Source: CBDCUI01 sp965223115 (GTDB lineage Bacteria; Pseudomonadota; Gammaproteobacteria; UBA4575). Taken from it: a stretch of 64,000 nt of DNA. The notes beneath the pieces were generated by a model. That model was not told the DNA's origin. It did no database searches and was given only the letters and a program-made list of their open reading frames with translations. This document shows, piece after piece, positions 62,471 through 64,000 of this stretch (the stretch's first letter is position 1; every line of letters begins with the position of its first letter). A program made the position numbers and the translations under genes. The DNA lies in NCBI GenBank assembly GCA_965223115.1, contig OZ244982.1, positions 2,170,001 to 2,234,000 of the forward strand. The letters run 5' to 3'.

Positions 62471-64000
62471 CTACATGCCAATTCTCTTGCCCTGCTCATG
62501 TGATATTGCAATCACAGCAGGTCGAGGAGGTATATTTTGAACAAAATCAGGCCACCTTGTTGATGGTTGATCAAAAGTGGAACCTCCTCCAGGATGCTGT
62601 ATAGAGCAAAACATAGTTTTATGGTCTGGAGTAAAACAAGGACTGCAAACTTCAGCCCCTTTAGGAGCGCGAAGAAATGATTTACATAAAGCCTTGTCTA
62701 TTCCTTGCGTCGCAGTTACCCAAATTCCGTCTGCAACACCAGATCGATTGAATCCATCTGTTGCAATCCACAAATTGCCTTGATTATCGAATGAGCAATT
62801 ATCCGGGCTAGAAAACCAACCATTTTTTGTTGTTTCTGCATGATAATAAGCTTGGTCCAGCATGTTGTTTGGATTTCCTGCAAGCAAAAAAGTCTCCCAC
62901 TTATATTCACGTGCACTATGGTCTTGGTTGGGCGGAATCAGTTCCAGGATATGACCATGTCGATTTAATGCACGTGGGTTTGCTGCATCTGTATTGAACG
63001 GATCACGTTTAAGGTTATTCGTAAAAACAGCAAAAACGTTTCCAGTAACGGGATTAACTTTGATTTCTTCTGGACGATCCATAGGTGTGGCGCCCACTAA
63101 GTCTGCTGCACTTCTCGCATCGATGACCACATCGGCTTGGCTACTAAACCCATTCTTCTTGGTATGTGGCTCACTGCCCCAAACTAACGGATGCCAAATT
63201 ACCGTGCCTTGATCAGTAAACTCAGCAACTGATAATTCACCCTCATCTAATAACGTAAGATTATGGCTTTGATTATCAGCTTGATATTTTCCCTTACTCA
63301 CAAATCTGTAAACGTATTCAAAAGCTTGGTCATCGCCCATATAAACCACAATGCGACGATCTTTGTTAATGTGAAGATCACAACCCTCGTGTTTACATCT
63401 GCCAAGAGCCGTTCTTTTTATAGGGGTAAAATTTGGATTATATGGATCTATTTCAACAATCCAGCCTGCATGTAGTCCCGCTTGAGTATGCTTATCAATA
63501 TGCCACTGTTCATAATATTTCCCCCAAGCAGATAATGCACTTTTGTCGCCTAATAAACCAAACCTTTTATAACTTTTGTATTCGTTTGTATTTTTTGCCT
63601 GACCCATGAAATAAGCCTGTATGTTTTCTTCTGCTGTTAATACGGTCCCCCATGGAGTAACACTGCCTGCACAATTGCCAAAAGTGCCTCTGCATTTTTT
63701 ACCGCCATCAGAATAAGAAGTTTCCATGCGCTCATGCCCATAAGCTGGGCCCGAAAATAACATATCAGTGTGTGGTGTAATACGGCGGTTTAATTTTGAA
63801 TTCAGCTTAACTTGCCATTGCTTATCTAGCTTTTGAATTTCGATAATACTTAATCCATGTGCAACAATTTCGGTATCAATTTGTTTTTTGTTTAAGCTAA
63901 ACGCCTTAGGTGATCCAGGATGCATTAAAGTGCTATCGACATATTCATGATTTACTACTAATAAACCTTGTGTAGATGGTTTTTGTGAGTCTTTTAAAGG
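62471..64000 (-). CDS. PhoX-family phosphatase (DUF839), truncated by the window edge
   Basis: The frame runs without interruption from its stop at 62471 to the right edge (at least 509 codons), so the N-terminus lies outside the window; the ATG at 63925 is internal. The edge-proximal GLLVVNHEYVD...LMHPG block is a PhoX hallmark, as are CAGSVTPWGTVLTAEEN, DPYNPNFTPIKRTALGR and PDNCSFDNQGNLWIATDG. Characterised PhoX enzymes are Tat-exported, calcium- and iron-dependent phosphomonoesterases; the Tat signal cannot be checked here. Family assignment is firm. Confidence 0.88.
   Translation of the reverse strand, partial: PLKDSQKPSTQGLLVVNHEYVDSTLMHPGSPKAFSLNKKQIDTEIVAHGLSIIEIQKLDKQWQVKLNSKLNRRITPHTDMLFSGPAYGHERMETSYSDGGKKCRGTFGNCAGSVTPWGTVLTAEENIQAYFMGQAKNTNEYKSYKRFGLLGDKSALSAWGKYYEQWHIDKHTQAGLHAGWIVEIDPYNPNFTPIKRTALGRCKHEGCDLHINKDRRIVVYMGDDQAFEYVYRFVSKGKYQADNQSHNLTLLDEGELSVAEFTDQGTVIWHPLVWGSEPHTKKNGFSSQADVVIDARSAADLVGATPMDRPEEIKVNPVTGNVFAVFTNNLKRDPFNTDAANPRALNRHGHILELIPPNQDHSAREYKWETFLLAGNPNNMLDQAYYHAETTKNGWFSSPDNCSFDNQGNLWIATDGFNRSGVADGIWVTATQGIDKALCKSFLRAPKGAEVCSPCFTPDHKTMFCSIQHPGGGSTFDQPSTRWPDFVQNIPPRPAVIAISHEQGKRIGM

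Noticed and set aside
63925..64000. ATG at 63925 as the start of the PhoX gene
   Set aside because: The frame continues without a stop to the window edge and encodes conserved PhoX residues (VVNHEYVD), so the true start lies outside.
1..64000. CRISPR array, insertion sequence, rRNA, riboswitch or toxin-antitoxin pair
   Set aside because: I saw no regularly spaced repeats, transposase, rRNA or recognisable riboswitch. The two-gene Nu1-like unit has the size of a toxin-antitoxin pair but no toxin-like family features.

Overview
The window is a dense, AT-rich chromosomal segment of a gammaproteobacterium. The evidence is the set of gene clusters it carries: cca/folK/folB/plsY/tsaD/rpsU/yqeY/dnaG/rpoD, ftsY-ftsE-ftsX near rpoH, mrcA divergent from pilMNOPQ-aroK-aroB, a coxB-coxA-ctaG-coxC operon, and bioH-bioC. 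From memory, each of these blocks has a recognisable counterpart in pseudomonads and purple-sulfur-type gammaproteobacteria. The low G+C, the many alternative start codons (GTG, TTG) and convergent genes overlapping by four bases point to a compact genome. I cannot assign a genus. The cell it implies is an aerobic, Gram-negative bacterium with an aa3-type cytochrome oxidase, type IV pili and peptidoglycan.

Layout. 0.2-9.2 kb: thioredoxin, an NDUFA9-like dehydrogenase, a lipoprotein metallopeptidase, cca, uppP, midA, a pteridine reductase, a secreted Fn3-like fragment, folK and folB. 9.3-18.4 kb: rpmB-rpmG, an acyl desaturase, a solo hydantoinase A, a Gld-type ABC exporter, a chorismatase and mutM. 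18.4-30 kb: a DsbA-like protein, ggt, coaD, rsmD and two M16 peptidases, divergent from ftsYEX, then a small insertion (Nu1-like HTH, a tandem receiver protein) and rpoH. 30-39 kb: heme A synthase, a SCO-like protein, SURF1, the cox operon, then bioC and bioH. 39-45.7 kb: plsY, tsaD, rpsU, yqeY, hemE and PBP1A. 45.8-59.2 kb: pilMNOPQ, aroK, aroB, dgt, damX, dnaG, rpoD and a CAT-anticodon tRNA. 59.2-64 kb: an accessory tail with an orphan protein, two glycosyltransferases, an EF-hand protein and a PhoX-type phosphatase cut by the window edge.

The most notable regulatory signal is a perfect CIRCE operator (TTAGCACTC-N9-GAGTGCTAA) 39 bases upstream of the rpoH start codon. It would place the heat-shock sigma factor under the repressor HrcA. 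The most notable architectural feature is that the order cca, folK, folB, plsY, tsaD, rpsU, yqeY, dnaG, rpoD, which I remember as nearly contiguous in Pseudomonas, is kept here across about 56 kb with large gene blocks inserted between its members. Other points worth attention are a FkbO/XanB2-type chorismatase beside mutM, a 36-residue membrane protein nested across the end of coxA, a Nu1-type DNA-binding orphan between ftsX and rpoH, and the absence of ctaB from the cox locus. I see no CRISPR array, no insertion sequence, no rRNA and no complete prophage.
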